Part shown: positions 1 to 8,602 of the stretch, piece after piece
Layout: each line of letters opens with the position of its first letter
Numbering within the stretch: the stretch's first letter is position 1
NCBI GenBank assembly: GCA_937951615.1
Contig: CALFBH010000019.1
Location: 1 to 64,000 of the forward strand
DNA: 64,000 nucleotides
Direction: 5' to 3'
DNA from: an uncultured Saprospiraceae bacterium
Lineage (GTDB): Bacteria; Bacteroidota; Bacteroidia; Chitinophagales; Saprospiraceae
The notes under the pieces: generated by a model
The model's input: only the letters and a program-made list of their open reading frames with translations
What the model was told of the DNA's origin: nothing
Database searches by the model: none
Translations under genes and position numbers: made by a program

Positions 1-129
1 GAAGGATTTACGCCTGAATTGGGACTGAATACGAAAGTAGTTGATTTATCTCGTTTTGCCTCTGCCATGTACTTCATTGTACTGGATGACGGAACGCAGC
101 AATCAGTTGAAAAGGTTGTTAGAAAATAA
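1..129 (+). CDS. C-terminal end of a secreted T9SS substrate (partial)
   Basis: An open frame enters from the left edge and stops at 127-129, giving 42 residues that end in KVVRK. The pattern VDLSRFASAMYFI followed by a basic tail matches the last strands of a type A T9SS C-terminal sorting domain (compare DLSxLxxGxYxxxI...K). The parent protein was therefore probably exported through the outer membrane by the type IX system and cleaved near this domain. Nothing can be said about its functional domain, which lies outside the window. A strong hairpin follows 15 bp after the stop. Confidence 0.75.
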   Translation, partial: EGFTPELGLNTKVVDLSRFASAMYFIVLDDGTQQSVEKVVRK

Positions 130-143
130 AGCAACCTGATATA

Positions 144-179
144 AAAAAAGCCTCATCCCTGTCGGGATGGGGCTTTTTT
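144..179. terminator. Bidirectional intrinsic terminator
   Basis: A 10-bp stem (150-159 with 164-173, one G-T pair) around the loop TGTC is flanked by A-run and T-run, so it works on both strands. It sits between the convergent T9SS substrate (plus) and the PaaE-type reductase (minus). Confidence 0.9.
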
Positions 180-194
180 AATGCACCCAAATTT

Positions 195-1319
195 CTAGTC
201 AATATCGAAAGTAATTTCGACATCATCTGTCATCGGACGCGATTGACAGGTCAGTATATAACCATCAGCTACTTCGTCATCATCTAAAGCAAAACAGGCA
301 TCCATCTCGACTCTTCCATTCAGTACTTTGCCCATGCAGGTTGCGCAGGCACCACTCAGACAGGAGTAGGGCGGATCTAATTTCAAACGCATCATAGCTT
401 CTACGACGGTTTCTTTTGATCCAACAGTGATGTCCTTTGTTGTACCATTGATGTGTACTTTTACCTGCGTACCTTCTCCTTTGCCCTTAGCTGCTGCGGC
501 AGGAGCTTTGTCTTCATGCGGCAATTGGATACTACTAAATAATTCAAGATGTACTTTTTTGCTGTCGATTTCCAACTGTTCTAAAGTCGCTTTAGTCACA
601 TCCATCATCCCACCTGGTCCACAGATGAAATACTCACTATCTTTTTTATTAGTTGGATATTTTTCGAGAAAGTCCTTAATTTTTTGGCGATCTATTGCAC
701 CAACTAAGCCGTCCCAGTTTAGCTTGGCTTTTTTGAACATTCCCATCACACCACCTTCTTTTATTGTGGGTGGATTATCTAGGGCGTGTTCTACTAAAAG
801 TTGTCCGCTGTAGCGGTTTTGTAGAGCATCTAGTGTGCTTTTGAATATAATGGATTCCAGATCACGATTGCCATAGAGCAGATAGACATTACTCTTTGGT
901 TCATTTTCCAATACCGTTTTCAAGATGGACATCAAAGGCGTCACACCACTGCCACCGCCAAAGAGGTAGTAGTTTTTGCTTTGCTCCAAATCCAGTTTAG
1001 AGGTGAAACGTCCATTGGGCGGCATCACTTCTATCTCATCACCTGCCTTGATTTGGTCATTGATATAATTGGAGACCAAACCGCCTTTTACACGCTTGAT
1101 GGTCACTGTCGGTAGATTATCCGTCACTGGACTACTGGAAAATGAATAGGCCCGACGAACTTCTTGTCCTTTTAGATTGAAGCGTAGCGTCAGGTATTGT
1201 CCGTGTTTATAGTTAAATTTGTCTTTCAGGTCAGCCGGAATATCAAAGCTTAAAGAAACAGTGTCATGTGTTTCCTGCTTAAGCTCTGCGACGCGAAGTT
1301 TGTGGAAAGAATTGCTCAT
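195..1319 (-). CDS. paaE: PaaE-type FAD/NAD(P)H and 2Fe-2S oxidoreductase
   Basis: 374 aa, close to the length of phenylacetyl-CoA epoxidase reductase PaaE. Three modules are visible: an FAD-binding ferredoxin-reductase domain with RAYSFSSSP at 56-64, an NAD(P)-binding domain with [13 protein letters not shown] near 118-130, and a C-terminal plant-type 2Fe-2S ferredoxin domain with C320, C325, C328 and C358 (CX4CX2CX29C). Such proteins pass electrons from NADPH to an oxygenase. In complete phenylacetate clusters the partner is PaaABCD, but none of those genes is in this window, so the real partner is unknown. A TetR regulator lies directly upstream on the same strand. The family call is firm; the pathway is inference. 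Confidence 0.75.
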   Translation of the reverse strand: MSNSFHKLRVAELKQETHDTVSLSFDIPADLKDKFNYKHGQYLTLRFNLKGQEVRRAYSFSSSPVTDNLPTVTIKRVKGGLVSNYINDQIKAGDEIEVMPPNGRFTSKLDLEQSKNYYLFGGGSGVTPLMSILKTVLENEPKSNVYLLYGNRDLESIIFKSTLDALQNRYSGQLLVEHALDNPPTIKEGGVMGMFKKAKLNWDGLVGAIDRQKIKDFLEKYPTNKKDSEYFICGPGGMMDVTKATLEQLEIDSKKVHLELFSSIQLPHEDKAPAAAAKGKGEGTQVKVHINGTTKDITVGSKETVVEAMMRLKLDPPYSCLSGACATCMGKVLNGRVEMDACFALDDDEVADGYILTCQSRPMTDDVEITFDID

Positions 1320-1324
1320 TACGT

Positions 1325-1412
1325 ATTAAGTTTAAGTTTAAGTCGAAGATTAAGTTTAAATAACGACTCAAATAGCTTTTGAATTTGTATTTGACGTTTG
1401 GGTTTGAATTTT
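1325..1412. repeat. Short-word intergenic repeats
   Basis: Two word types fill the gap between the reductase and the TetR gene: a period-6 TTAAGT/TTAAGA stretch (1325-1365), and a copy of the motif read on the other strand as CAAATACAAATTCAAAAG (around 1380-1400). The second word family recurs near 12541, 40208, 44186 and 52320. Confidence 0.6.
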
Positions 1413-1416
1413 CTTT

Positions 1417-2016
1417 TTACCTTTTAAAAATTCCTTTACTTTTTACCAAAAAATATTGTTCAATAAACGTTTCAATAGAGATATTGTTTTCAATCAAAAT
1501 TTGCGGATTATTCAGGGCATTGATGAAAATATGATCCATCATGGCGAGGGCTTCTGCATCTATGTCTTCCAATATATTTTCTTTGACACCACTTCTGTAA
1601 AAATCGCCCATACTCTGAATGCCTAAGCGAATAAGGTCATCAATTTTCAGCCAGAGTTCAGGATGTCGGGTTTTTAGATACATCAAAAAATCATTGGAAA
1701 TACCAGCTAGTTCGCTCGTGACGGTTTGCAGGGCATTATCATATCGTTGTGTAAACGAAACCTGCCCGTCAAACAACTGCCGGGCAAATACTGCGATTTG
1801 TGAAATTTTCAAGTCCAGTACATCCAGCAAAACTGCTTCTTTGGAGGCATAATGTTTGTAAAAAGTTGCCTTACTTACCCCGGCTTTTCGAGCTATGATC
1901 TGCATCGTTTGATCGTGCAAATCGCCCCGCATAAAGGCAGGCATCAATTGCTTTATCCAAGCTGTTTTTATTGCTGGATCATCAATGCGTAATTTGTCTG
2001 TTGATTTTCTACCCAT
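1417..2016 (-). CDS. TetR/AcrR family transcriptional regulator
   Basis: 199 aa, normal TetR length. The N-terminal helix-turn-helix is clear (residues about 25-60: IIARKAGVSKATFYKHYASK), followed by a helical ligand/dimerisation domain of no obvious class. It is transcribed with the PaaE-type reductase 97 bp downstream, so it may control that gene and itself. The start at 2016 is supported by the MGRKSTDK lead-in to the first helix. TetR regulators of phenylacetate genes (PaaR type) are known, but the ligand here cannot be told from sequence. Confidence 0.88.
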   Translation of the reverse strand: MGRKSTDKLRIDDPAIKTAWIKQLMPAFMRGDLHDQTMQIIARKAGVSKATFYKHYASKEAVLLDVLDLKISQIAVFARQLFDGQVSFTQRYDNALQTVTSELAGISNDFLMYLKTRHPELWLKIDDLIRLGIQSMGDFYRSGVKENILEDIDAEALAMMDHIFINALNNPQILIENNISIETFIEQYFLVKSKGIFKR

Positions 2017-2070
2017 GCACGGGCAAAGATACGGAGGGGATTGGGATTTTTGGTGGTTTACTTCACAGAA

Positions 2071-2167
2071 AATTGTGGAATTGCGAGATTATGGAATTGT
2101 TTTTTTACAACATTTTGCATAGCAAAATGCACTCCTTACAATTCTACAATCATACCATTCCACAATT
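2071..2167. repeat. Word-armed nested hairpin element
   Basis: The left arm (2071-2100) and right arm (2138-2167) are imperfect inverted repeats built from AATTGTGGAAT-like words. Between them lies a perfect hairpin, CATTTTGC-ATA-GCAAAATG (2111-2129). The same architecture with different arm words is present at 4190, 34675, 49020 and 61539. Confidence 0.8.
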
Positions 2168-2179
2168 ACTGACTAAATA

Positions 2180-3643
2180 TCAGTTTCCTTTGGTTAATTG
2201 TCGGACTGCCTGCTTGCTTTCCAGATCATTTCTATTTTGTAAATAGTCTTGCTGGTCAGTTGGAATATTGGACGTACTGCTTTGTCGGATTGTTAAGCGA
2301 TTCGTGGCGTTTTGTTGTAAGGTGATTTGAGTTGGAAATGCAATGGTATTGTTTTGAAAAACAGCCTGTCCGCCATCATGATTGACCAATTGAAAGCGCG
2401 CTTCGGTTTGATTGTCTATTGGCCAAACCAAATAAATATGTTCGTCTTCCTGTATCAGTTTCATTTTTTCGCTAAAAACCACTTCATTATTTACAGTAAA
2501 ATAACCTTCTCCTGTTATGGTGTGGTCATTTACACGTTGCCACTGGTCATAAGACTGTCCGCTATTATCCATCCAGCGTCCGATGAGCCAACTAAACTGA
2601 TTGATGTCAGCAATCTGTGCATCATCACTGGCTTCTTCCTCCACCATTTGCATTTCTTCGACTGCATAGCCGACTTGTTCTTTTGTATCTCTGGCAGCTC
2701 CCGAAGCTATCGCTGGGGCATTGGATGTTTTGCGTTTTTGCGCGCTGGATTTAGATTTCTTAGCTGTCCGTTCCTCCTGTGCCAGCATTTCTGAGCGACG
2801 AGCTTCTTCCGCCTTGTTGCGAATGGGATCATAAGAATCGGTCACGACTACACCATCATTCCAGTCAGATTCAGTGGGTTGATATACTGTTGTTTCTGGT
2901 AAGTCTTCTTTTTTCAGTTCTTTTACTTTATAAGCTTTGTCTTTCGCGCTTGCAATTTCTTCATCTTCTACCAAGTCTTCTATGCTGACATCGGCTGTTG
3001 ATGTTGTAGTAGCGGCTGGCATCGTAGCTGTTGGTTTTGCTGCGACTGCTGGTGTCTCTATCATTTTTTCTTTCTCCACCGACTTATTCACGTCATTCAG
3101 GGCTATAAGTTCATTTGTTTCTTCTACGTCTTTTGTGATGGTGTGTTGAACTTGCTCTTCGGCTATACTTTCTTCTATGGTTTCTAATTGTGCAATTTGA
3201 GGATTGACATTTGTTCTATCTGCTCTTTGTCGTGTTGGTTTTGCAGACTTCTTTGCCAGTGAAGGCTCATCTGCTCTTTTCACACGAACGGATTCTGTCA
3301 GGTATTGTGCTTTTTCGCGATGCGACATAAGGATAGGTGTAGCTGGCTCGCTGGCATCACTGGCGACCAATTCGCTAGGCAATGTACGTTCCGAGAACAA
3401 TGCTGCTTGTCGGTTATTCTGCATATCGTTCAGCGGATTGACATAAGACCAAAGCGCGACCATAGAGCATGCAATAAATACTGCCGCAGCTATAGCAAAA
3501 CGCTTGAGTACGTAGCCCTGCTTGCGTACTTTGCGCGTTTCCAGACGTTCTTCCAGACGATTCCAGGCGCGAGGCGATGGCATTTCGTCCAGTTTGTGTT
3601 GGTTATCCCTGAAGAGATCAAATATTTTTTCGTCCTGTTTCAT
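2180..3643 (-). CDS. Membrane-anchored anti-sigma-like protein with DUF6265-like C-terminus
   Basis: 487 aa, starting two bases after the stop of an ECF sigma gene, the usual place of the cognate anti-sigma factor. Residues 1-46 are cytoplasmic, followed by one membrane span at about 47-66 (FAIAAAVFIACSMVALW). A long, low-complexity, charged and Ala/Glu/Thr-rich region (about 80-345) lies outside the membrane. The last 140 residues begin INQFSWLIGRW and resemble DUF6265, a lipocalin-like beta domain. I do not see a ZAS zinc motif, so the anti-sigma role is inferred from topology and position. The C-terminal domain could sense a periplasmic ligand. Confidence 0.65.
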   Translation of the reverse strand: MKQDEKIFDLFRDNQHKLDEMPSPRAWNRLEERLETRKVRKQGYVLKRFAIAAAVFIACSMVALWSYVNPLNDMQNNRQAALFSERTLPSELVASDASEPATPILMSHREKAQYLTESVRVKRADEPSLAKKSAKPTRQRADRTNVNPQIAQLETIEESIAEEQVQHTITKDVEETNELIALNDVNKSVEKEKMIETPAVAAKPTATMPAATTTSTADVSIEDLVEDEEIASAKDKAYKVKELKKEDLPETTVYQPTESDWNDGVVVTDSYDPIRNKAEEARRSEMLAQEERTAKKSKSSAQKRKTSNAPAIASGAARDTKEQVGYAVEEMQMVEEEASDDAQIADINQFSWLIGRWMDNSGQSYDQWQRVNDHTITGEGYFTVNNEVVFSEKMKLIQEDEHIYLVWPIDNQTEARFQLVNHDGGQAVFQNNTIAFPTQITLQQNATNRLTIRQSSTSNIPTDQQDYLQNRNDLESKQAVRQLTKGN

Positions 3644-3645
3644 AA

Positions 3646-4185
3646 TTATGCTGTCTCGGGGTATTGGTCGTTTAGTTGAATCAATCGTTTCAGGCGTTTT
3701 TTCGCCAAGATCAATTGCGATTTTGAAGTGTTGATGCTAATGCCCATGATTTCTGCAATTTCCCGGTGCTTGTATCCTTCTATTACATACAAATTGAATA
3801 CCGTTCTGTAGCCTGTGGGCAATTTACTTAATAAATTTAAAATATCTTGTTCTGCGAGTTCGTCTTCTATACTTACGCCAGTTTTCACCTCAATGTTACT
3901 TACTTCAACAGTTAGCTTGAAATTATGTTTTTTGCGTAAGAACATTAAAGACTGATTGACTACTATTCTGCGTATCCAGCCTTCAAAACTTCCTTGTCCT
4001 TTAAACTTGTGTATATTGTCAAATACTTTAAATAATCCTTCTACAAGTACGTCCTCTGCATCTTCTCGTGTACGGATATACCGCTTACACACCCCAAACA
4101 TTTTGGGGGCATAACGCTCGTACAGCAATTGCTGTGCTTTGCGGTTGTCCTGTCGACACTGTTCTATGAGTTCCGCTTCGGTCAC
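3646..4185 (-). CDS. ECF-type RNA polymerase sigma factor
   Basis: 179 aa, typical of ECF sigma-70 factors. Region 2 is at about 20-85 (RYAPKMFGVCKRYIRTREDAEDVLVEG and the FKGQGSFEGWIRRIVVN segment). Region 4 is at about 115-165, with the promoter -35-binding helix-turn-helix (HREIAEIMGISINTSKSQL). Its downstream neighbour is a membrane protein placed as an anti-sigma factor. Upstream are a vegetative-type promoter (4350-4380) and an untranslated leader of about 150 bases that contains a nested hairpin element, so expression may also be tuned in the leader. Confidence 0.93.
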   Translation of the reverse strand: MTEAELIEQCRQDNRKAQQLLYERYAPKMFGVCKRYIRTREDAEDVLVEGLFKVFDNIHKFKGQGSFEGWIRRIVVNQSLMFLRKKHNFKLTVEVSNIEVKTGVSIEDELAEQDILNLLSKLPTGYRTVFNLYVIEGYKHREIAEIMGISINTSKSQLILAKKRLKRLIQLNDQYPETA

Positions 4186-4189
4186 TGAT

Positions 4190-4336
4190 TAAGATTAAGT
4201 TTAAGATTAAGTCTAAGTTTAAATCGTGGTGTTGCCTTTGGCAACACTTTTAAGATTAAGTAAATAGAATATTGCCTTTGGCAATAATTTGATCGGTTTT
4301 TAAACTTAATCTTCGACTTAAACTTAAACTTATTCT
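4190..4336. repeat. Word-armed nested hairpin element in the sigma-factor leader
   Basis: The outer arms consist of period-6 words (TTAAGT/TTAAGA on the left, the complement on the right). Inside are two hairpins with the same core, GTGTTGCC-TTT-GGCAACAC (4229-4247) and TATTGCC-TTT-GGCAATA (4270-4286). The whole element lies between the predicted promoter and the start of the ECF sigma gene and would be transcribed. Confidence 0.8.
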
Positions 4337-4349
4337 CCTGTCATATTTA

Positions 4350-4380
4350 CAAAAATAGTTATTTTTTGTAGTCTATTCAA
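4350..4380 (-). promoter_or_regulatory. Bacteroidota-type promoter for the ECF sigma operon
   Basis: Read on the minus strand: TTGA, 19 bases, TATTTTTG. This matches the Bacteroidota -33 (TTTG/TTG) and -7 (TAnnTTTG) consensus. It is about 165 bases before the sigma start codon. Confidence 0.55.
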
Positions 4381-4477
4381 TGGTAAGATGCAGAAAGATT
4401 GTTTTTTGGTGGGTTGGGGTGTTCTTTTCTGTATTAATTTTGCTCTTTTTGTCTGTACGATAGCGGTCTCGCTTCTG

Positions 4478-7222
4478 TTAGCCCACAAATTCGCGTAAAG
4501 CGGCTACACATTTTTCCCGTTCAAAATGCCAGCGGGTATAGGAAAGAAAGAAGACCTGCATGCCCACCCGCTCCAACATGCGCCAGCGTTCGAGAGGAAT
4601 AACAGCTTCGTAAGTGCCAGGATAACCGACGAGATCAATACAACGGGTTTGTCCCTGGGCATTGACAGCGACCAAATCAATCTCTACGCCTGCTATCGGA
4701 TAGGCTTGGTAGAGTTGTCGGATATTGAATTCTTGAAGTAGTTGGGAGATTTCTTCTACGAATGCATCGGGCTTATAGCTGGTGATGGTTTGTTTGTTTG
4801 CGTCAGGTTGGTTCAGGCTGTTGATATAGTCGAAGGGCAGGTTGTGGAACTTGAAATTTGCGGGGTCGAAAGAGGTGTAAACATGTTGCACAGATCGCGC
4901 TCTTGTAATACTGACATTAAATACATCGGGTCGATTGAGGTATTGAAAGGCGGAGGCGTGGGCTTCGTTGTCCAAGACAAAAGACAGGAACATGAGGTCG
5001 CGTTCTTCGCCCTGAAAGCTGAAGGGTGTACCAACAAGGAGGCGATGTCGGGCTATTTGTTCTGTGGTGAATTGCTGGCTGATTTGTCGCTGCAAATAAT
5101 TGACCTGTTCCCGAAAAGGCGATAATACACCAATGCTTTTGCATAGACTTTTTTCTATCAACTGCTCATTTTCGATAATGTGAGTCAGCTCTTCGAGTAT
5201 TGCTGTAGCTTCGGTTTTATTATACCCTGTTTTATAGCGTTTTCCGTCTGTTGGGTGCAAGAAAACGTGTTGGCGACTGAGGCTGGCAGGTGAGGCTGTC
5301 ATGACAGTGAGCTGATCGTCATAAAATCGCTGATTGCTGAACTGAATGATGCCCGGCATGCTGCGATAATGCTCATTGAGAAACTGTACCTGTTCTTGGT
5401 TTGGGATGATATCAGAAACCAAGTCTAGAATACTTTTTTCTCTATAATTGAATAGATCGGTATTTTTACCCGTGAGATTGTTTTGTGTTTGTAGTTGTTC
5501 TTGCTGTTGGCGGGAAAGGAAAGATAAATGCCTCAATTGCTTTGGGTCGCCGACTATCACAGCGCGTTTGGCGCGATATAGAATCGGTAGGATACTTGCG
5601 ATGTCGCATTGTGTAGCTTCATCTATAATCACCAAGTCAAACAACTCTTCCCGTAAGGGCAAAACGGTGTGTACGTTGGCGGCATTTACCGTCCAGATGG
5701 GAAGGATTTCTAAGATTTTTTCAAAATTAATATCTTCAAAAATGCCTTCTTTTTTGTTGCCTGTTCTGGCTTGTAGGGCTTTGAGTAATAATTGAATCGA
5801 CTGGCGATATTTGCGTAAGCCCTCATTTAAATAATAAGCAAAAGCCTCGCCGACTACTTTTCTGGTACAATCATGTCGCCGGGCATTTTTTTCTCCTAGC
5901 TCAAACATCAATTCCCATAATGATGCCCTGGTTTTTAGTTTTTTCTGTATGCTTTCTATGGGGAAATATCTTTCTACAACCCGCCAGTCTGCCATGCCTA
6001 GAGCTTGTAGATAACGCCTGGCTCTTGGCTTGAGTTCGAGTGTTCCCTGCTGTTGTTTTAGGATGAGATGTCCTTCTTCTATTTCAGTTTTCTCTCTACT
6101 TTGCACTTTTTTTTCCAGGGTAGCAATAGACTTGGAAAGCTGATCTAGTTCTTTTTGTAATTCAATGACTTTCATACGGTCACTGTCTGGTATCATGCCA
6201 GATAAAATATTTTTGAGTCGGTTTTGCAGGGCTTGTTTATAATTTCGATTGGCGGCATTTACGACCACTTTGGGTAAACCAAAGTCCCTGTCAATTTTGT
6301 CGGCAATGACATGTACTGCCTGGTCATTTTTTGAGGCAATGAGTACAGATTTTCCATTGGTGAGAAACTCCACTGCTAAGGCTGCAATGGTAAAGGATTT
6401 CCCTGTTCCCGGCGGGCCGACGACGAGGCTCAAATCATTCTTAAAGGCAGCTTGAAAAACAGCTTCCTGACTTGCACTTAAGGTTGCGGGCACCATAAAT
6501 GTGTCTGATGCTTTAATCGCTTTTGAAGGACTAGAATTAGTGAAAATGGTTTTAATGGGACTGGAAAAACTAAGCGCATTTTCCATGGTTTCCAGTTCTG
6601 TGAGAATACCACGCGACGCTGTAGATTTTTTCATGATGCCGACACCGAGTGCCGGCAGGAGCTTAAATGAAGTATTATTTTCTTTTGTTTTTCGAATTGT
6701 TTTTATCGCCGATTCATCAAGAAGGCTAGGGTAGTCCTTTAATGCTGATATATCCAGATTTGAAAAAAGTGACTGTAACTGCTTTTCTATTTCATGGATA
6801 GCGGTGAACCCAATAGTTCCTTTAGGTAATTTATTGGATAAGGTATCATAAATATTGGAGGAGGAATTTGTCGTGTCATTTTTTAAGCTACTCACTACGG
6901 ATGGATTCACAATTGCTTGCTGTAGGTCAATATTGAGGTAAGCAATTTCCTCTTCCCAAACAAGGTTGGTTTCGTAAAGAAACAAGGGCGCGAATACTTC
7001 CTGTTTTTTGCCTAGTAAAAGTGTTTCGCCGTGTACGAAAAAGGCACAGCAATATAAGGTTTGTTCTTTAGCATAAATCGCGAGGTGTTTTTCTACTTCA
7101 GTAGCCCAGGCAGTGGAGGTGGGGTAGTTGAGCAATTTACCTTCTAGCAGTTCGGCATCTGGCAGGAAGTGTTGATGCCTCACTTTACTGCCAAAGAAAT
7201 TTGTCAGATTGATGGTGCGCAA
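4478..7222 (-). CDS. DNA2/NAM7-type superfamily 1 helicase with nuclease-like tail
   Basis: 914 aa. Walker A GPPGTGKS with K275, Walker B/DEAD-like IIDEATQ at 532-538 (D534-E535), then GDPKQLRHLS and a C-terminal helicase half with LVGTPFSFQGEERD and NVSITRAR identify an SF1B helicase of the DNA2/NAM7/UPF1 group. Residues about 390-490 form a helical insertion. The last 95 residues (GVEIDLVAVNAQGQ, then IDLVGYPG) have the layout of a Vsr/DUF559-like PD-(D/E)XK domain, but the usual E-x-D/K pair reads IDL, so nuclease activity is doubtful. It lies downstream of the pseudokinase and OmpA-like genes. Related helicases often occur in phage-defence loci, but no known system is complete here. Confidence 0.8.
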   Translation of the reverse strand: MRTINLTNFFGSKVRHQHFLPDAELLEGKLLNYPTSTAWATEVEKHLAIYAKEQTLYCCAFFVHGETLLLGKKQEVFAPLFLYETNLVWEEEIAYLNIDLQQAIVNPSVVSSLKNDTTNSSSNIYDTLSNKLPKGTIGFTAIHEIEKQLQSLFSNLDISALKDYPSLLDESAIKTIRKTKENNTSFKLLPALGVGIMKKSTASRGILTELETMENALSFSSPIKTIFTNSSPSKAIKASDTFMVPATLSASQEAVFQAAFKNDLSLVVGPPGTGKSFTIAALAVEFLTNGKSVLIASKNDQAVHVIADKIDRDFGLPKVVVNAANRNYKQALQNRLKNILSGMIPDSDRMKVIELQKELDQLSKSIATLEKKVQSREKTEIEEGHLILKQQQGTLELKPRARRYLQALGMADWRVVERYFPIESIQKKLKTRASLWELMFELGEKNARRHDCTRKVVGEAFAYYLNEGLRKYRQSIQLLLKALQARTGNKKEGIFEDINFEKILEILPIWTVNAANVHTVLPLREELFDLVIIDEATQCDIASILPILYRAKRAVIVGDPKQLRHLSFLSRQQQEQLQTQNNLTGKNTDLFNYREKSILDLVSDIIPNQEQVQFLNEHYRSMPGIIQFSNQRFYDDQLTVMTASPASLSRQHVFLHPTDGKRYKTGYNKTEATAILEELTHIIENEQLIEKSLCKSIGVLSPFREQVNYLQRQISQQFTTEQIARHRLLVGTPFSFQGEERDLMFLSFVLDNEAHASAFQYLNRPDVFNVSITRARSVQHVYTSFDPANFKFHNLPFDYINSLNQPDANKQTITSYKPDAFVEEISQLLQEFNIRQLYQAYPIAGVEIDLVAVNAQGQTRCIDLVGYPGTYEAVIPLERWRMLERVGMQVFFLSYTRWHFEREKCVAALREFVG

Positions 7223-7280
7223 ATCTGCCTGATAACAAGCCCGGTAATAGGAGATTATTTTTTTGATATTCAGGTTCTTA

Positions 7281-7356
7281 AGAATGAGTGAATGTTAGAT
7301 AAATGAGAGAATGAGTGAATGTTTTCAATTCATTCATTCTCTCATTCACTCATTCT
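7281..7356. repeat. Inverted period-4 word repeat
   Basis: The left arm (7281-7321) contains AGAATGAGTGAATG and GAGAGAATGAGTGAATG. The right arm (7331-7356) is the complementary CATTCATTCTCTCATTCAC. It can fold into a long stem between the helicase gene and the OmpA-like lipoprotein and may attenuate read-through. Confidence 0.75.
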
Positions 7357-7359
7357 CCC

Positions 7360-8544
7360 TTAAAGTTTATTCGGTGTAACCAGCCAATGGAAGGTTACGA
7401 TACGGCGATTTGGGTCATTATCTCTATCGCAGGGTTTATTGACATAGGGGCATTCTTCTCCTCTACCTTGCGAAATAATATCTATGCTGACATTGCTGGC
7501 ATTAGAAAATAATTCCTGATCGCGTCTTAGCAGGAGTTCGCGCATGTGGCGGCTCATTTCATCTGCACGTAGGCGCGACAAAGCCCGATTGAGGTCTTGG
7601 CGGGAGGGAGATGCTTTGCCGGTGACTGGCAATAACTGACTATACAGTGAGCTACTTGATGAAATAGGTGTTGCATCTGCGTAGCCTTTGGCAACAATGG
7701 TCAGCGTCATATCTCGTTCGCGATAGCGGTTCACAAAATTGATAATAGAAGTAATCAGCGGCTCAAAAGCATCTTCTACTTTAGGCAGGTCTGATGATTT
7801 GATGGTAAATGCACCTGGCCCGAAAAAAGCAGCTGCTTCAAACTGTTTGAATTTATCTACTTCCAATACATCAACGACTAATTTGAGTTGTTCCAGGTTG
7901 CGTTGTTGCATCGCGCTTCCCTGATTACGGATGCGGGTAATTGTTTGATAAGCTGATTCTATTATTTGTGTTTCCAGTTCGCTCGACTCAGGTTTAGAAT
8001 AAACTGTTTTCAAGCCTTCAATTGCTTCTTTTTTTACCTCAATTTCTTTGGCGGTCTCCACCTTTATCTCTTCTACAACATTGGTTACTTTTTCGTAGGC
8101 AACGGTGTCCAGTTTTCCGACATTCAGTTCTGTTGTTGCTTTATTTTCTATTTCAGTTGCCTTGACAATCAACTGCTCATCTAGTTTTTTACTTTCTTCC
8201 AGTTCTTCCAGTAATTTTGGAATAGACTCATTGGGTTTGCTGGTGATGATTTCAATAGCTGATTGTACAGCATTTTCGTATTCGCAGTATTTCTTACGTT
8301 TTTCACTTTGCACATATACTTCCAGACTATCTAGTGTCTGTTCTACTCTTTCCATTCGGTCATCAATTTGATTGACCAGTGTATCATTGGATGAATATAC
8401 TTGTCGAAAACGTCGGTCGTTCTCCATTAACTGCTTAAGCGCGTCCAGATAACGTGGGGCATTCAGGTCTTTTTTTGGTGCGCATGAGCTGATTGCTATT
8501 AATATAAGCATTAATGCAGCTAATAGATTAAGTCTGTTGTTCAT
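7360..8544 (-). CDS. OmpA-like domain lipoprotein
   Basis: 394 aa. The N-terminus is a lipoprotein signal (hydrophobic stretch ending in AISSC, C about 21), followed by a long charged coiled-coil-rich region (about 40-235) and a C-terminal OmpA/MotB-like domain (about 270-390). The latter has KGYADATP, the insertion typical of divergent members, and the closing DPNRRIVTF that normally contacts peptidoglycan. It probably links the outer membrane to the cell wall. It is sandwiched, all on the minus strand, between a pseudokinase-PKD membrane protein (58 bp upstream) and the helicase, suggesting a shared transcript with at least the kinase-like gene. Confidence 0.82.
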   Translation of the reverse strand: MNNRLNLLAALMLILIAISSCAPKKDLNAPRYLDALKQLMENDRRFRQVYSSNDTLVNQIDDRMERVEQTLDSLEVYVQSEKRKKYCEYENAVQSAIEIITSKPNESIPKLLEELEESKKLDEQLIVKATEIENKATTELNVGKLDTVAYEKVTNVVEEIKVETAKEIEVKKEAIEGLKTVYSKPESSELETQIIESAYQTITRIRNQGSAMQQRNLEQLKLVVDVLEVDKFKQFEAAAFFGPGAFTIKSSDLPKVEDAFEPLITSIINFVNRYRERDMTLTIVAKGYADATPISSSSSLYSQLLPVTGKASPSRQDLNRALSRLRADEMSRHMRELLLRRDQELFSNASNVSIDIISQGRGEECPYVNKPCDRDNDPNRRIVTFHWLVTPNKL

Positions 8545-8602
8545 TATTTATTAAGTTTAAATGTAACTGTTTACGTCCATAGTCGACTTAAACTGCTTAG
8601 TT
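8545..8602. repeat. Short word repeats between pseudokinase and lipoprotein genes
   Basis: This gap holds TATTAAGTTTAAATG on the left and GACTTAAACTGC on the right, an inverted pair of the same TTAAGT word family seen at 1325 and 4190. Confidence 0.5.

Noticed and set aside
4526-5144. Several frames opposite or within the helicase gene
   Set aside because: They are antisense or alternate-frame shadows of a clear helicase coding sequence.
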